33,481 bases of DNA, from the NCBI GenBank assembly GCA_035270125.1, contig DATFIM010000074.1, positions 1-33,481 of the forward strand. The letters run 5' to 3'. Shown here piece by piece: positions 32,503-33,481 of the stretch (position 1 is the stretch's first letter; the number at the start of each line of letters is the position of its first letter). The notes beneath the pieces are model-generated. The model worked only from the letters and a program-made list of their open reading frames with translations. It was not told the origin of the DNA and ran no database searches. Source of the stretch: Halanaerobiales bacterium. GTDB lineage: Bacteria > Bacillota > Halanaerobiia > Halanaerobiales > DATFIM01. The translations under genes and the position numbers were made by a program.

Positions 32503-32538
32503 TGTCAAAAAACTGACATAACCGTCAGTATGTTGACG
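32503..32538 (+). promoter_or_regulatory. Tandem dyads, probable enhancer (UAS) for the sigma-54 activator
   Basis: Two inverted repeats with one architecture: TGTCA-N6-TGACA at 32503-32518 and CGTCA-N6-TGACG at 32523-32538. Consensus is YGTCA-N6-TGACR. Their centres are exactly 20 bp apart, about two helical turns, and lie near -127 and -107 of the start site expected from the sigma-54 promoter at 32612. This is the classical spacing of enhancer sites for proteins with a Fis-type HTH. The second dyad is also the stem of the terminator. Confidence 0.65.
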
Positions 32539-32550
32539 GTTATTTTTTTA
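32518..32550 (+). terminator. Intrinsic terminator after the sigma-54 activator gene
   Basis: Perfect 10-bp stem (32518-32527 with 32534-32543), six-base loop GTATGT and seven T in a row after the stem. It should stop transcripts of the activator gene, and its stem contains one of the two dyads described as possible activator sites. Confidence 0.88.
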
Positions 32551-32611
32551 TTTTAAGGTGTTAAACAATAAAAATCAGCATTATTATTAGTTTATAGTAA
32601 TTATTAGAGGC

Positions 32612-32627
32612 TGGTATAATATTTGCA
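32612..32627 (+). promoter_or_regulatory. Sigma-54 (-24/-12) promoter
   Basis: TGGTATAATATTTGCA matches the sigma-54 consensus: TGG at -24, TTGCA at -12, with the GG and GC dinucleotides at the exact required distance (ten bases between). The transcription start is expected near 32638. It faces the small membrane-protein/PutP genes, and a sigma-54 activator gene lies directly upstream. The TATAAT inside it is a coincidence of the AT-rich spacer or a minor alternative. Confidence 0.82.
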
Positions 32628-32681
32628 AGTTAATATAAGTGGTTAGGCACAGGGTACATATAATTTAAATTTTCTAAAAAT

Positions 32682-32718
32682 TATACCTATTATACCTATT
32701 GAATCTTTTGATAGGTAT
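32682..32718 (+). repeat. Direct repeat and hairpin in the symporter leader
   Basis: Two adjacent perfect copies of TATACCTAT (32682-32690, 32691-32699). The second, as ATACCTAT, can pair with ATAGGTAT at 32711-32718 (8 bp, 11-base loop), and the first copy offers the same pairing, so two exclusive hairpins are possible. They lie in the roughly 170-base untranslated leader. The remaining leader to 32810 is purine-rich with an SD (AAGGGAG) near its end and no other clear element. Confidence 0.55.
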
Positions 32719-32810
32719 TTTATGAAGGGGGTGAGTAAAGTAAAAAGTAGAGAGAAGTGAAACACAGTAAAATTTAGCAAAATATTAAAAAAAGAAGGGA
32801 GTAATTTAGT

Positions 32811-32924
32811 ATGAAAAGTAGTTTACCTTTTTTTACGACATTTTGGCTTCTTGCACCTAGTTTAGCAATTGTTATTTTATCCTTAATTAATGTTATTAAA
32901 AAAGAAACAGGTGATAACGAATGA
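32811..32924 (+). CDS. Small symporter accessory membrane protein (37 aa)
   Basis: A 37-residue protein with a short N terminus, one hydrophobic helix (about 7-28, rich in Leu, Ile, Phe, with FWLLAPSLAIVIL) and a charged tail (KKETGDNE). Its start has AAGGGAG upstream. It overlaps the symporter gene by four bases (ATGA), so the two are translationally coupled. Small single-helix proteins are known next to genes for sodium:solute symporters and related carriers, for example MetS with MetP. A role in assembly or stability of the symporter is the natural inference. It is too short for most gene finders. Confidence 0.82.
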   Translation: MKSSLPFFTTFWLLAPSLAIVILSLINVIKKETGDNE

Positions 32925-33481
32925 GCCCAGAAATAATTACCTTTATTATTTATATAGGCGGTATGATGGGAATTGGCTATTATTTTTACAAACAAAATGA
33001 ATCAACATCAGATTATTTTCTGGGTGACCGTTCTCTTAACCCTTATGTTACTGCCTTAAGTGCACAGGCAAGTGATATGAGTGGTTGGTTGCTTATGGGT
33101 TTTCCTGGAGCTGTTTATGCCGGTGGCTTTAATGCAATGTGGATTGGTATAGGTCTAGCTATAGGTACCTATTTAAATTGGCAATTTGTTGGGCAGAGAT
33201 TACGTCGTTATACTGAAGTAATAGATGCTATAACAATTGCTGATTTTTTTGAGAAACGTTTTAAAGATAATAGTAGGGTTTTGAGAATTGTAACAGGTTT
33301 AGTTATTTTAGTATTCTTTACTATCTATGTATCTTCTGGGCTTGTTGCTGGAGGTAAGCTTTTTGAAAGTCTATTAAATATAGACTATACAATAGCAGTT
33401 TATTTTTCAGTGGTTATTGTTGGTTTATATACAGTTTTAGGTGGTTATTTAGCTGTTAGTTGGACAGATTTTGTCCAGGGG
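32921..33481 (+). CDS. putP: Sodium:proline symporter (SSS family), N-terminal part, runs off window
   Basis: Imports a small solute, most likely proline, together with sodium. The first 187 residues are present, and the frame is open to the window end. It begins with a membrane helix (IITFIIYIGGMMGIGYYFY), then SDYFLGDRSLNPYVTALSAQASDMSGWLLMG, the PutP signature. D52 here corresponds to the sodium-binding D55 of Escherichia coli PutP. YAGGFNAMWIGIGLAIGTY and further helices follow the normal PutP order. The ATG lies within the stop of the small accessory gene. Control by the sigma-54 promoter upstream is strongly suggested. In a salt-adapted organism it could serve osmoprotection or proline catabolism; other SSS substrates remain possible. 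Confidence 0.93.
   Translation, partial: MSPEIITFIIYIGGMMGIGYYFYKQNESTSDYFLGDRSLNPYVTALSAQASDMSGWLLMGFPGAVYAGGFNAMWIGIGLAIGTYLNWQFVGQRLRRYTEVIDAITIADFFEKRFKDNSRVLRIVTGLVILVFFTIYVSSGLVAGGKLFESLLNIDYTIAVYFSVVIVGLYTVLGGYLAVSWTDFVQG

Noticed and set aside
32617-32622. Sigma-70 -10 box (ATAATA/TATAAT) in the symporter promoter
   Set aside because: It falls in the spacer of an exact-distance sigma-54 promoter and has no -35 partner at 17 bases.
32722-32760. Short leader peptide (12 codons from ATG 32722)
   Set aside because: No SD stands before this ATG, and the GGGGG following it cannot serve its own start.
32774-32995. Minus-strand open frame over the small membrane gene
   Set aside because: The + strand has a good SD, a hydrophobic helix and a 4-base overlap with putP; the minus frame has no such support.
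1-33481. CRISPR arrays, tRNA or rRNA genes, insertion sequences, phage genes
   Set aside because: I read both strands for regular repeats, cloverleaf arms, transposase motifs and integrases and saw none.

Overview
The window is AT-rich DNA with almost every gene on the + strand, tight spacing and strong Shine-Dalgarno (SD) sequences. Proteins are rich in Lys/Ile/Glu/Asn. The gene content suggests a low-GC anaerobic Firmicute of the Halanaerobiales type (Halanaerobium-like); this assignment is an inference from style and gene families. Three traits fit a diderm (outer-membrane) Firmicute: both substrate-binding proteins have a cleavable signal peptide but no lipobox cysteine, the anhydro-MurNAc kinase AnmK is present, and there is a TolB-like PD40 protein.

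Positions 2-21505 form a cell-wall salvage island. It opens with the end of lysA (meso-DAP decarboxylase). A peptide-side module follows: a YkfC-type NlpC/P60 endopeptidase, a class A beta-lactamase-like serine hydrolase and an L-Ala-D/L-Glu epimerase (YkfB type). After a DMT/EamA transporter comes a complete peptide-family ABC importer (binding protein, two permeases, two ATPases). Next is an RpiR/MurR-type regulator and a second binding protein with two permeases but no ATPases. The sugar-side module is murQ, nagZ, a GNAT acetyltransferase, an AmiE/YbbE-like serine hydrolase, anmK and nagB. None of the enzymes has a signal peptide, so degradation appears cytoplasmic after uptake of wall fragments. 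No AmpG, MurP PTS, NamZ, NagA or LD-carboxypeptidase YkfA is encoded here, so the ABC importers are the obvious candidates for uptake.

Positions 21583-26677 probably start from their own promoter and carry a PaaK/CapK-like adenylate-forming enzyme, a stand-alone SpoIIE/RsbU-type PP2C phosphatase, WecB (UDP-GlcNAc 2-epimerase) and an ABC exporter half-transporter, closed by a strong terminator. Positions 26810-31118 hold pcm, a membrane-anchored PD40 protein, a sulfotransferase-like protein, a TPR-like protein, a CadC-like ArsR metal sensor and a membrane-anchored alpha/beta hydrolase.

The right end (31152-33481) is a self-contained regulatory unit. A PAS-AAA+-Fis sigma-54 activator is followed by two tandem dyads of the form YGTCA-N6-TGACR, exactly 20 bp apart, the second also being the stem of a terminator. 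A good -24/-12 sigma-54 promoter comes next, then a structured leader of about 170 nt, a 37-residue membrane protein and a PutP-type sodium:solute symporter that starts inside the small gene's stop codon and runs off the window.
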